Shown piece after piece: positions 8,888-16,565 of a stretch of DNA of 64,000 bases. The position numbers and the translations under genes were made by a program. Every line of letters begins with the position of its first letter. Position 1 is the first letter of the stretch. This DNA comes from Pseudomonas putida. Its GTDB lineage: Bacteria > Pseudomonadota > Gammaproteobacteria > Pseudomonadales > Pseudomonadaceae. The DNA lies in the NCBI RefSeq assembly GCF_028682175.1, contig NZ_JANHKS010000031.1, forward strand, positions 1 through 64,000, given 5' to 3'. The notes under the pieces were generated by a model, which was given only the letters and a program-made list of their open reading frames with translations, was not told where the DNA came from and ran no database searches.

Positions 8888-8964
8888 TAGCCCGGTCGGG
8901 CGGCGTTCCGCTTGCCGGCGGGAGCGATTTCAATTACGCCCCCGCCGGCAAGCCGTGCTGCTAC
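8884..8964. repeat. REP pair with 15-base insertion in one arm
   Basis: The right arm is a standard inverse REP (GGCAAGCCGTGCTGCTAC). The left arm, GTAGTAG...CTTGCCGGCGGG, contains an extra block CCCGGTCGGGCGGCG at 8891-8905. Nearly the same insertion occurs at 26681. The element begins inside the stop codon of the preceding gene. Confidence 0.8.
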
Positions 8965-8974
8965 GAAAAGCGCG

Positions 8975-9286
8975 TTAAAACGGCACCTTGCCCCTGAGCA
9001 TGTCCCGGTACATGACGAAATCCCCCAGCAGGCTGTAGAAGGGATGCTTGAACGTCGCCGGGCGGTTCTTCTCGAAGAAGAAATGCCCGACCCAGGCAAA
9101 GCTGTAGCCCGCCAGCGGCAACACCCACAGCAGCAGCCATTTGCCGCTCAACAGAGCGCTCGCCAGAATCAGGATCACCAGCGTAGTGCCGATGAAATGC
9201 AGGCGCCGGCACGTGCTGTCTGAATGTTCGTGCAGATAGTACGGATAGAAGTCGGCGAAACGGTCGAAGGTCTTGACGTTATCCAC
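8975..9286 (-). CDS. Mpo1-like (DUF962) membrane protein
   Basis: This 103-residue protein is of the DUF962/Mpo1 family. The opening KTFDRFADFYPYYLHEHSDSTCRRLHFIGT contains the conserved HxxxxNR-like segment with histidines at the membrane boundary. Two hydrophobic helices and a second histidine site (WVGHFFFEKNRPATFKHP) follow, then the family C-terminus LLGDFVMYRDML. Yeast Mpo1 is an iron-dependent dioxygenase in the alpha-oxidation of 2-hydroxy fatty acids; whether the bacterial form does this is not shown. It is convergent with the phosphoesterase gene, with the REP between them, and divergent from the AraC-type gene. Confidence 0.85.
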   Translation of the reverse strand: MDNVKTFDRFADFYPYYLHEHSDSTCRRLHFIGTTLVILILASALLSGKWLLLWVLPLAGYSFAWVGHFFFEKNRPATFKHPFYSLLGDFVMYRDMLRGKVPF

Positions 9287-9420
9287 AGCTCGATTCCTGG
9301 ATGTGAGTCAGTCAACAGTTTAACCAACCCCACCTGCCAATCAGTGACAATGGGTGCCAACGTAGTATCCTTCGGCTATCAGTCGCAGGGGGCGACCGAC
9401 TTCAGTCAGAAGACGTAAGC

Positions 9421-10428
9421 ATGGAAAAAACGACTTCTTCAAGTTGGGCCATGGGGATCGTCAAGTCCCTGGAAATGGACGGTCTGGATTGCCGAGCGTT
9501 GTTCAAGGAACTGGGGCTGGTGTACGCCGACCTCGAGAACCCCGATGCACGTTTCGCCCAGGATTCGATGACCCGCCTCTGGCAGCGCGCGGTGGAATTG
9601 TCCGGCAACCCGGCGATTGGCCTGAACATGGCCCGGGTCGTGCGGCCTGCGTCGTTCAGCGTCGCGGGTTATGCGCTGATGTCCAGCCGCACCCTCAAGG
9701 AAGGCTTCGAGCGCCTGGTGCGTTACCAGCGGATCATCGCTGACAGCGCCGACCTGAGTTTTCGCCTGCTGCCTGAAGGCTATGCCCTGATTCTTACCGT
9801 GCACGGCGACCTGCTGCCTCCCACCCGGCAAAGCGCCGAAGCGTCGCTTGCCTTCGCGCTGGCGTTCTGTGGCTGGCTGACCGGCCGGCCGTTGCATCCG
9901 CGCCAGGTGTTGATCCAGGGTGAGCAGCCCAAGAATATCGAACCCTACAAGAAGTTCTTTCACGCCCCCCTGACGTTCAGCGCGCCCTACAACGCGCTGG
10001 TGTTCGCACGCAGCGAAATGGAAGCGCCGCTGCCCACCGCCGATGAGGCCATGGCCAAGCTGCATGACCGTTTTGCCGGGGATTATCTGGCGCGTTTCGC
10101 CAGCAGCCGGGTGACGCACCAGGCGCGACAGGTGCTGACGCGCTTGCTACCTCAGGGCGAGCCCAAGCGCGAAGCCGTCGCCCAGAGCCTGCATCTGTCA
10201 CAGCGCACCTTGCAGCGGCGCCTGCAGGAGGAGGGCACCAGCTTCCAGACTCTGCTCGACGACACCCGGCGGGAGCTGGCCGAGCAATACCTGGCGCAGC
10301 CGCAGATGACGCTTCTGGAGATTGCCTACCTCCTGGGGTTCGCGGACCCGAGTAATTTCTTCCGCGCGTTCCGGCGCTGGTTCGATGAAACGCCGGGGGA
10401 GTATCGGGTCAGGAAGTCGATCGAGTGA
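9421..10428 (+). CDS. AraC-family regulator with Arabinose_bd-type N-terminal domain
   Basis: This 335-residue regulator has two parts. The N-terminal domain (about 20-200) is of the type found in OruR/ArgR-like and quorum-linked pseudomonad AraC proteins; motifs are VVRPASFSVAGYALMSSRTLKEGFERLVRYQRI and LAFCGWLTGRPLHPRQV. The C-terminal double HTH has HLSQRTLQRRLQEEGTSFQTLLDDTRRELAEQYL, then LLEIAYLLGFADPSNFFRAFRRWFDETPGEYR, the standard AraC signature. It is transcribed alone and flanked by divergent mpo1-like and convergent trkH. The effector and targets cannot be read from the sequence. Confidence 0.92.
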   Translation: MEKTTSSSWAMGIVKSLEMDGLDCRALFKELGLVYADLENPDARFAQDSMTRLWQRAVELSGNPAIGLNMARVVRPASFSVAGYALMSSRTLKEGFERLVRYQRIIADSADLSFRLLPEGYALILTVHGDLLPPTRQSAEASLAFALAFCGWLTGRPLHPRQVLIQGEQPKNIEPYKKFFHAPLTFSAPYNALVFARSEMEAPLPTADEAMAKLHDRFAGDYLARFASSRVTHQARQVLTRLLPQGEPKREAVAQSLHLSQRTLQRRLQEEGTSFQTLLDDTRRELAEQYLAQPQMTLLEIAYLLGFADPSNFFRAFRRWFDETPGEYRVRKSIE

Positions 10429-10440
10429 TCATCATCAATC

Positions 10441-10532
10441 CTGTAGGAGTGAGCTTGCTCGCGATTGCGGTGCATCAGTCACAGCAACAGTGGTTGTGCA
10501 AATGCAATCGCGAGCAAGCTCACTCCTACAGG
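10441..10532. repeat. REP pair (GTAGGAGTGAGCTTGCTCGC family)
   Basis: Inverted copies of GTAGGAGTGAGCTTGCTCGC lie between the convergent araC-type and trkH genes. They could also act as a bidirectional stem structure. Confidence 0.92.
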
Positions 10533-10545
10533 GGCTATGTCGGCG

Positions 10546-12000
10546 TTAGTGGCGCCAGAACGCCGGGATGCACAGCACCAGGATGGTGATGATCTCAAGC
10601 CGCCCCAGCAGCATCCCCAGCGACAGAATCCACTTCGCTGCATCCGGCAGGGTCGAGAAATTGCCGGCCGGGCCGATGGTTTCGCCAAGGCCTGGGCCCA
10701 CACCTGAAACGGTGCTGGCGGCGCCGGTCAGGGCGGTCATCCAGTCCAGCCCCAGCAACGACAACGACAGCGCGATCAGGCAGATGGTGATGGTGAAGAA
10801 GAACGAGAAGGTCAGGATCGACCGCACGATCTCGTCGTCCAGCCGATGGCCGTTGTACATCTGCCGGATCACCGCGCGGGGGTGAATCAGCTGGTGCAGG
10901 TTGGCCTTGAGCAGGATGTAGGCGACCTGGAAACGGAACACCTTCACGCCCCCGGCCGTGGAGCCCGAACAGCCGCCGATGAAGCCCAGGTAGAAAAAGA
11001 ACATCAGCGCGAAGTTGCCCCACAGGCTGTAGTCACCCAAGGCAAAGCCGGTGGTGGTGACCACCGAGGTCACGTTCAGCGCCACATGCCGCAGCGCGTC
11101 GTACCAGGGCAGGTCGGTGGTTGCCCAGTACCACAGGGTCATCACCAGCCAGGTGACCAGCAACAGCCCGATGAATCCCTGAACCTGCTCGTCCTTGATC
11201 AGCGCCTTGCGATGGCCGCGCAATGTCGCGACGTACAGGGTGAAAGGCAGGCTGCCGAGGATCATCACCACCACGGCCACCCAGTGCACCGAGGGTTGCG
11301 GCCACTTGGCCAGGGACTGGTCGGAGGTCGAGAAACCGCCCGTGGAGATCGCCGACATTGCGTGGTTGATCGCATCGAACAGGCTCATGCCCGCCCACCA
11401 GAACGCCAGACTGCCCAGGATGGTGATGCCGACGTACACCAGCACGATGTACTTGGCCACCATGTGCGAGCGCGGCATGACCTTCTCGGAGCGGTCCGAA
11501 GATTCGGTCTGGAACAGCCGCATGCCGCCGATGCGCAGCAACGGCAGAATCGCCACCGCCATGCCGATGAAGCCGATGCCGCCGAGCCAGTGCAGCAACG
11601 AACGCCAGATCAGGATCCCCGGCGACATGTTGTCCAGCCCGCTGAGCACCGTGGATCCGGTGGCGGTGATGCCGGACATGCTTTCGAAGAACGAGTCGGT
11701 GTAGCTGATGTGTTGGGTGAACAGGAAGGGCAGCGCCGCGAAGACGCAGACCACCACCCAGCTGCTGACGGTCAGCAGGTACATGTCCCGTGGGCGCAGG
11801 TGAACGTGCTCCGGGCGGCCCTGACCGACCAGCGCAAGACCGGCGATGAAGGTGACCAGGCTGGACCAGAGGAACGAGGGCATGTCGCCGGTGCGGTCGA
11901 AGATCACCAGGGTCGCCATCGGGATGACCATGGCGATGGCCAGGGTGATGAGGAAGATGCCGATAATGAAACCGATGATGCGAAGGGTCGGCAACGCCAT
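10546..12000 (-). CDS. trkH: Trk system potassium uptake protein TrkH
   Basis: This 484-residue potassium transporter subunit is an integral membrane protein that works with the NAD-binding regulator TrkA (not in this window). The four P-loop selectivity segments are visible in order: GITATGSTVL, AISTGGFST, VVTTTGF and SGVGPG. The intramembrane-loop region GGCSGSTAGGVKVFRF is also present. The start MALPTLRIIGF (12000) gives the usual length; an extension to 12072 lacks family character. The gene is monocistronic, with REP elements downstream and the nitroreductase gene divergent. Confidence 0.95.
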   Translation of the reverse strand: MALPTLRIIGFIIGIFLITLAIAMVIPMATLVIFDRTGDMPSFLWSSLVTFIAGLALVGQGRPEHVHLRPRDMYLLTVSSWVVVCVFAALPFLFTQHISYTDSFFESMSGITATGSTVLSGLDNMSPGILIWRSLLHWLGGIGFIGMAVAILPLLRIGGMRLFQTESSDRSEKVMPRSHMVAKYIVLVYVGITILGSLAFWWAGMSLFDAINHAMSAISTGGFSTSDQSLAKWPQPSVHWVAVVVMILGSLPFTLYVATLRGHRKALIKDEQVQGFIGLLLVTWLVMTLWYWATTDLPWYDALRHVALNVTSVVTTTGFALGDYSLWGNFALMFFFYLGFIGGCSGSTAGGVKVFRFQVAYILLKANLHQLIHPRAVIRQMYNGHRLDDEIVRSILTFSFFFTITICLIALSLSLLGLDWMTALTGAASTVSGVGPGLGETIGPAGNFSTLPDAAKWILSLGMLLGRLEIITILVLCIPAFWRH

Positions 12001-12172
12001 GCAGTCGCTCTGATCTGGTAGTGGAAAGGCGCTCATTCTACCCGCAGGTCCGGGCAAGTAAACCGAAGGCATTTCCCAGAGTCGTGTAAGTAAATGCCAC
12101 TGTCATTCGTTATTGAAGTTCAAGAATGCATTTGCGGCACTACAATGCCCCATCATTTTCAGGAGACGACTT

Positions 12173-12733
12173 ATGCAAGCGCTCGACCTTTTGCTCAATC
12201 GCGTGTCAGTTCCCCGGCTGATCGAACCGGCCCCGGACGCCGCTCAGCGTGAAGCGCTGTTCAGCGCTGCCCTGCGTGCGCCGGACCATGGCGGGCTCAA
12301 GCCCTACCGCTTCCTGACCGTGGAAGGCGAGGCGCGCAACCGCATGGGCGAGTTGCTGGCCCAGGCGCTGATCGACAAGGGCGGCGAGGCGGACGAGAAG
12401 GCGCTGGAGAAAGCCCGCTCGGGCCCGCTGCGCGCACCGCTTGTTGTGGTAGTGATCGCCCGTTTGCAGGATCACTACAAGGTGCCGAAGAAAGAGCAGG
12501 TCATCACCGCAGGCTGCGCGGCTCATGGGGTGTTGCTGGCGGCGTACTCGATGGGCGTGGGCGCGGTGTGGCGCACCGGCGACCTGGCGTACTCACCGCA
12601 GGTGGCCAAGGGGCTGGGGTTGTCGGCCGATGAGGAAGTGGTTGCCTTCCTGTACCTGGGCACCCCGCTGAATCCGCCGCGCGAGGCACCAAAGGTTGAC
12701 GTGACTGATTTCGTGAACGAGTGGCAGGGCTAA
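12173..12733 (+). CDS. Nitroreductase-family (YdjA-like) FMN oxidoreductase
   Basis: This 186-residue protein is of the short YdjA-like nitroreductase group. Flavin-contacting segments are AALRAPDHGGLKPYRFLTV near the N-terminus, GCAAHGVLLAAYSMGVGAVWRTGDLAY in the middle and EEVVAFLYLGTP near the end. Members are FMN homodimers that reduce nitro compounds or quinones with NAD(P)H; the natural substrate is unknown. The ATG at 12173 has an AGGAG site seven bases upstream and gives the family N-terminus, so the upstream in-frame ATG at 12113 is not used. It is divergent from trkH. Confidence 0.92.
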   Translation: MQALDLLLNRVSVPRLIEPAPDAAQREALFSAALRAPDHGGLKPYRFLTVEGEARNRMGELLAQALIDKGGEADEKALEKARSGPLRAPLVVVVIARLQDHYKVPKKEQVITAGCAAHGVLLAAYSMGVGAVWRTGDLAYSPQVAKGLGLSADEEVVAFLYLGTPLNPPREAPKVDVTDFVNEWQG

Positions 12734-12743
12734 AGAATCACTC

Positions 12744-12832
12744 GTAGCAGCACGGCTTGCCGGCGGGGACGGTGTCTCTGTGACAAATGTGCCGTCTGAC
12801 ACACCGCTCCCGCCGGCAAGCCGTGCTGCTAC
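12744..12832. repeat. REP pair (GTAGCAGCACGGCTTGCC family)
   Basis: Inverted GTAGCAGCACGGCTTGCCGG arms lie between the convergent nitroreductase and cpxS genes. Confidence 0.92.
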
Positions 12833-12842
12833 GGGCGGTCGT

Positions 12843-14171
12843 TCAGGATGCGTCTTTCGGGACGACGATACTCGCCACAAACCCGCCCTGCGGGTGATTC
12901 TCGAACACCAGGTTGCCGCCGTGTTTCTCCGCCGCGCGCTTGGCAATCGCCAGGCCCAGGCCGTAACCCGGCGCGGTCTGGTTGGGGGCGCGGTAGAAGG
13001 GTTCGCCCAGTTGCGCCAGGTTTTCTGCGCTGACACCCGGACCGTGATCGCGCACGCTGATGTGCAACGCGTCGTCGATCATGCTGGCGGTCAATTCGAT
13101 GGGCTGGCCCGCCGGGTTGAAGCGCAGGGCGTTGCGCAGCAGGTTGTCCAGGGCGCGCTCCAGTACATTCGGCCAGCCCATCAGACTGACGCCGGGCTCG
13201 GTGTGCACCGCCACCGTCTGCTCGGTGCTGCTCAGCTCGGTTTCGGCCTTCAGGTGTTCGAGCAGGCCCGGCAGGTCCACCGGCGCGGCGCTGCCCATGT
13301 CGGCGTCCAGCCGGGCCAGTGCCAGGATTTCACTGATCAACTCCTCCAGACGATCGCACTCGCGGGTCAGGCGCGGCCAGAGCTTTTCCCGCTCGGCTGG
13401 TTCTGCACGCTCGGCCAGTGCCAGGGCGATGCGCAGCCGCGCCAGTGGCGAGCGCAACTCGTGGGACACGTCACGCAGCAACTGGCGCTGGCTGGTGATC
13501 AAGCTTTGCAGGCGCGCGCCCATTCGGTTGAAATCGTGGGCCAGCACGCCGAATTCATCCCGCCGGTTGGCCAGTTGCGCCAGGCTGTTCTGTTGATAGG
13601 TGGTCTGTCCCAGGTCATGCACCGCGCCGCGCAGGCGGCTAAGGGGGCGGGTGATCGAGAAGGTCACCAGGAGGCTGAACAGGGTCAGCACCACCAGCGC
13701 GATGCCCAGCGCGCTGAGCGGCCACATCAGGCTCTGACGGTGCCAGGCGTCCAGTTCCGGGTGCGGGATGCGGTAGATCAGCAGGTAGGTCTCGCCGCTT
13801 TTTTCGCTGGTGTATTCCGCTGTCAGCCGGCGCCAGGGCAGGGGGCGCTGGTCGTCTTTCTGCTGGCGCGCCTCGAAGGCTGCGGCACGCATCGGGAAGG
13901 TGCCGGGCACCACCGCTTCGCCGCTGTCGTTGAGCACCTGAACGTCGAAGTGATACTTGCGCTTGAGGTCCTGGAGGAAATCCTGGGCCGCGTCCTGGCC
14001 TTTTTCTTCGTACAGTTGCGTCCATTTCTCCGGCAGCTTGTGCAGGCCGGGGTGGCGGCTGAGGATCCAGGCGTCCTGATTGAGCATGTGCCCAAGCAGG
14101 ATCGACAGACCTGCCACCAACGCGATTGCGAGCCAGAAGCTCGCCAGGATTCGCCAGAACAATGAACGCAC
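12843..14171 (-). CDS. cpxS: Cpx-type sensor histidine kinase
   Basis: This 442-residue inner-membrane histidine kinase has a first transmembrane helix at residues 7-30 and a periplasmic sensor of about 120 residues. A second helix lies at 150-172, followed by a HAMP linker (SITRPLSRLRGAVHDLG). The H-box DVSHELRSPLARLR places the phosphorylated histidine at 237. N, G1, F and G2 boxes follow (NLLRNALRF, DHGPGVS, PFYRA, GYGLGLAIAK). It partners the response regulator at 14952-15629; the cpxR-cpxP-cpxS order matches P. aeruginosa. It is separated from cpxP by an intrinsic terminator, so it may be made by read-through or from its own promoter. Confidence 0.9.
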   Translation of the reverse strand: MRSLFWRILASFWLAIALVAGLSILLGHMLNQDAWILSRHPGLHKLPEKWTQLYEEKGQDAAQDFLQDLKRKYHFDVQVLNDSGEAVVPGTFPMRAAAFEARQQKDDQRPLPWRRLTAEYTSEKSGETYLLIYRIPHPELDAWHRQSLMWPLSALGIALVVLTLFSLLVTFSITRPLSRLRGAVHDLGQTTYQQNSLAQLANRRDEFGVLAHDFNRMGARLQSLITSQRQLLRDVSHELRSPLARLRIALALAERAEPAEREKLWPRLTRECDRLEELISEILALARLDADMGSAAPVDLPGLLEHLKAETELSSTEQTVAVHTEPGVSLMGWPNVLERALDNLLRNALRFNPAGQPIELTASMIDDALHISVRDHGPGVSAENLAQLGEPFYRAPNQTAPGYGLGLAIAKRAAEKHGGNLVFENHPQGGFVASIVVPKDAS

Positions 14172-14210
14172 GTGAGGCCCTCGTGTGGGCCCCGGACGGC
14201 GGCCCTTGAA

Positions 14211-14247
14211 TTGGAAAAACCCGACACGCTTGGGGTCGTGTCGGGTT
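14211..14247 (-). terminator. Intrinsic terminator between cpxP and cpxS
   Basis: On the minus strand an 11-base perfect stem (AACCCGACACG, loop of 8, CGTGTCGGGTT) runs into a T tract (TTTTT). It stands 30 bases after the cpxP stop and 40 before the kinase start. Confidence 0.88.
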
Positions 14248-14276
14248 GGGGAGTGTAACGCCGCGTCAGTTGCGGG

Positions 14277-14711
14277 TTACTGGGTCTTGGTCGCTTTCTG
14301 TGCTTTCCAGGCCTCGAATTCGGCGCGGTCGGCACGGCGTTGCTCGCGATCCTTCTGCATCTGGTCGAAGGTCTTCTGCTGATCCGGGGTCAGCATGGCG
14401 CGGATGTCAGTCTGGGTTTTAGCCCGGCTGGCCTCCATTTCATCCTTCATGGCCTTCTGGTCGGCTGGGGAGAGCTTGGCCAGGTATTTCTGGGTGATCT
14501 CGGAACGGCCGCGCCATTGATCGCCCATCAGTTTGCCGATTTTCTGGTGCTGCTCAGGGGTCAGGTTCAGTTTGTCGAACGGGCCCTTGTGATGATGCAT
14601 GCCAGGGCCGTCGAAGCCAGGACCGCCCATGTGACCGCCTTCCGGTGGCATGGCCATCGCAACGGTAGGCAGAGCAGCAGCGAACATCAAAGCCATCAGA
14701 GTCTTACGCAT
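14277..14711 (-). CDS. Spy/CpxP-family periplasmic chaperone
   Basis: This 144-residue secreted protein has a signal peptide (MRKTLMALMFAAALPTVAMA) and a His/Gly/Met-rich N-terminal stretch (GGHMGGPGFDGPGMHHHKGP). Two LTxxQ motifs (LTPEQ near 51, LTPDQQ near 107) define the Spy/CpxP all-helical fold. The end is a charged helix. Such proteins are ATP-independent chaperones that also damp Cpx kinase signalling, and the His/Met stretch could bind metal. A GTAAA-N6-GTAAA CpxR box lies 84 bases upstream of the start, so Cpx control is likely. A strong terminator follows the gene. Confidence 0.9.
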   Translation of the reverse strand: MRKTLMALMFAAALPTVAMAMPPEGGHMGGPGFDGPGMHHHKGPFDKLNLTPEQHQKIGKLMGDQWRGRSEITQKYLAKLSPADQKAMKDEMEASRAKTQTDIRAMLTPDQQKTFDQMQKDREQRRADRAEFEAWKAQKATKTQ

Positions 14712-14794
14712 GGTGAATCTCCTTGTCTCGAATCCGGCTCTGTGCCGGTTGTGGCCAGTTTATGGAGATCAAGGTCAAGCGAGGTCAGGCGTGG

Positions 14795-14810
14795 GTAAAG
14801 CTTGGGTAAA
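14795..14810. promoter_or_regulatory. CpxR box upstream of cpxP
   Basis: The direct repeat GTAAA-GCTTGG-GTAAA fits the CpxR consensus GTAAA-N(4-8)-GTAAA. It lies 84 bases upstream of the CpxP-like start codon, in the intergenic space between cpxR and cpxP. The match is seen in the sequence; binding is inferred. Confidence 0.78.
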
Positions 14811-14848
14811 GAGGGTTTGTCATGAGCCTTACAGACGCTGACGACCTC

Positions 14849-14936
14849 GTAGCAGCACGGCTTGCCGGCGGGGCGGTGTGTCTATGACGGATGTTTTGTC
14901 TGACACTCCGCTCCCGCCGGCAAGCCGTGCTGCTAC
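14849..14936. repeat. REP pair between cpxR and cpxP
   Basis: Inverted GTAGCAGCACGGCTTGCCGG arms lie 15 bases after the cpxR stop, on the side away from the CpxR box. Confidence 0.92.
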
Positions 14937-14951
14937 GGGACGGTGGTGGTG

Positions 14952-15629
14952 CTAGGGAGCGTAGTAGTAACCACGGCTACGCAGCGCCACGATCCGCGGG
15001 CGGCCGTCGGCGTGGGGGCCGATCTTCTTGCGCAGGTTGCTCACATGCATGTCCAGGCTGCGGTCGTACAGGGTCAGCTTGCGCCCCAGCGCCAGTTGCG
15101 CCAGTTCCTGTTTGTCCAGCGGCTCGCCGGGCTGGCCGAGCAGGGCTTCGAGCAGGCGCGCTTCGGAGACGGTCAGGGTGAATTCCTGCTCGTCGATGGT
15201 CACCACGCCACGGGCCGGGCTGAAGCACAGGTCGCCCAGCTCGATCTGGCTGGACACGGCGGTCGGGTGGCTGCGGCGCAGCACCGCACGCAGGCGGGCG
15301 GTCAGCTCCCGGGGATCGCAGGGCTTGGCCAGGTAATCGTCGGCGCCGAGCTCAAGGCCCAGGATACGGTCGAGGGGTTCGCCGCGGGCCGAGAGCATCA
15401 GCACGGGCAGGTCAGGGTGGTCGGTGCGCAATTGCTTGAGCAGCTCCAGACCGCTGCCGTCGGGCAGCATCACGTCCAGCACCACGGCTGCAGGCGCTGC
15501 ATCGGCCAGCGCCTTGCGAGCACTCATGCCATCGTGGCAGGCCCGCACCTGAAAGCCTTCCTGGCTCAACCAACTGCTCAGGAGCTCGCACAGCTCCTGG
15601 TCATCATCAATAAGTAACAGCTCGCTCAT
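14952..15629 (-). CDS. cpxR: OmpR-family response regulator CpxR
   Basis: This 225-residue OmpR/PhoB-type regulator has an N-terminal receiver with the acidic pocket at residues 8-10 (DDD), phospho-acceptor Asp52 (VLDVMLPDGSG), and Lys102 in ADDYLAKPCDPREL. The C-terminal winged helix carries RLLEALLGQPGEPLDKQELAQLALGRKLTLYDRSLDMHVSNLRKKIG, the typical transactivation loop and recognition helix. Its N-terminus, domain make-up and neighbours identify it as the Cpx partner of the kinase at 12843. It starts eight bases after the stop of the upstream coiled-coil gene, so the two are probably one transcript. Confidence 0.92.
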   Translation of the reverse strand: MSELLLIDDDQELCELLSSWLSQEGFQVRACHDGMSARKALADAAPAAVVLDVMLPDGSGLELLKQLRTDHPDLPVLMLSARGEPLDRILGLELGADDYLAKPCDPRELTARLRAVLRRSHPTAVSSQIELGDLCFSPARGVVTIDEQEFTLTVSEARLLEALLGQPGEPLDKQELAQLALGRKLTLYDRSLDMHVSNLRKKIGPHADGRPRIVALRSRGYYYAP

Positions 15630-15636
15630 GACTCAC

Positions 15637-16056
15637 TCAATTTAGCCATTGCCGACGCTGTCTACGCCAGCCGCTGGCAAAGATACCGCACAGCAGGGCC
15701 ACCATTGCAACGCCGCCCCCTGTGACGAACCATTGTTGTTGCTCGGTCAGCATGCGCGCAGGCATCGCCGATTGTACTTCTTTGAGCTGCAGTTTAAGCC
15801 TTTGGTTCTCCTGGCGCAGGCGCCCAAGCTGAATACTTTCGCGCTCGGCGTCGGCATTCTGCAGCTTGCGGGTCAATTCTTCGCGTTGTTTCTCGCTTTC
15901 GGCCAGGCGCTGGCGCAACTCGGTCAACTGGGTGGCCGTGCTGGGCAGCGGCAACGCATGGCTGACGGTGTCAGCGGTTTCTTCGGCTTGAACGTTGAGA
16001 CTCATCGCTGAGACGGCGAGCGCGGCCGCCAGCAGACACCACGGACGTGGACGCAT
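15637..16056 (-). CDS. Exported coiled-coil protein with C-terminal membrane anchor
   Basis: This 139-residue protein has a signal peptide (cleaved near SLNVQAEE) and a strongly predicted coiled coil (about 43-95, many Glu/Leu/Gln/Arg heptads such as LRQRLAESEKQREELTRKLQ). One transmembrane helix lies at 108-128 (FVTGGGVAMVALLCGIFASGW), followed by a short basic tail (RRQRRQW). The architecture resembles the YgiM/TIGR04211 family without its N-terminal SH3 domain. It is immediately upstream of cpxR. A role in envelope sensing is possible but inferred only from position. No enzyme motif is present. Confidence 0.75.
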   Translation of the reverse strand: MRPRPWCLLAAALAVSAMSLNVQAEETADTVSHALPLPSTATQLTELRQRLAESEKQREELTRKLQNADAERESIQLGRLRQENQRLKLQLKEVQSAMPARMLTEQQQWFVTGGGVAMVALLCGIFASGWRRQRRQWLN

Positions 16057-16168
16057 CTGGACTCCTGACTATTGTTGGTCTTGGCAGGATATCGGCAGGT
16101 GGGTGCGAATGATGAGCGGTGGGGGAGGCAATGCCGGGGGGATCGATGATCCTGAATCAATAACGAAC

Positions 16169-16258
16169 TGTGGGAGCGGGCTTGCCCGCGAAGGCGGCGG
16201 TCCAGACAACATCGCATTGCCGGATCATCCCTCTTCGCGGGCAAGCCCGCTCCCACAG
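16169..16258. repeat. REP pair (GTGGGAGCGGGCTTGCCCGC family)
   Basis: Inverted GTGGGAGCGGGCTTGCCCGC arms lie just after the yciI stop, upstream of the gene at 15637-16056 on the same strand. The two arms match almost perfectly. Confidence 0.92.
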
Positions 16259-16264
16259 GGGGGC

Positions 16265-16564
16265 TTACGGCAGCACTTGCTTGAACGGCTTGACCACCAC
16301 GTGATCGTACACACCCGCGGCGATGTACGGATCGGCGTCGGCCCAGGCCTGGGCCGCGCTCAGGGATTCGAACTCGGCCACGATCAGGCTGCCGGTGAAG
16401 CCGGCAGCACCCGGGTCATTGCTGTCGACGGCAGGCATCGGGCCGGCCAGCACGATGCGGCCTTCGTTTTTCAGCGCGGTCAGGCGCTCAAGGTGCGCAG
16501 GGCGGGCGGCCAGGCGCTTTTCCAGCGAGTTGGCGACGTCTGTTGCCACGATTGCGTAGAGCAT
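16265..16564 (-). CDS. yciI: YciI-family protein
   Basis: This 99-residue protein has the ferredoxin-like YciI fold. Family marks are the N-terminal MLYAIVATDV, the histidine in ARPAHLERLTAL, GPMPAVDSNDPGAAGFTGSLIVAEFES in the centre and ADADPYIAAGVYDHVVVKPFKQVLP at the end. YciI has a putative active site (His/Asp pair) but no settled substrate. The start at 16564 gives the exact family length; a longer in-frame start at 16648 falls inside yciB. It lies one base after the yciB stop and so is certainly in the same transcript. Confidence 0.93.
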   Translation of the reverse strand: MLYAIVATDVANSLEKRLAARPAHLERLTALKNEGRIVLAGPMPAVDSNDPGAAGFTGSLIVAEFESLSAAQAWADADPYIAAGVYDHVVVKPFKQVLP

Positions 16565-16565
16565 T

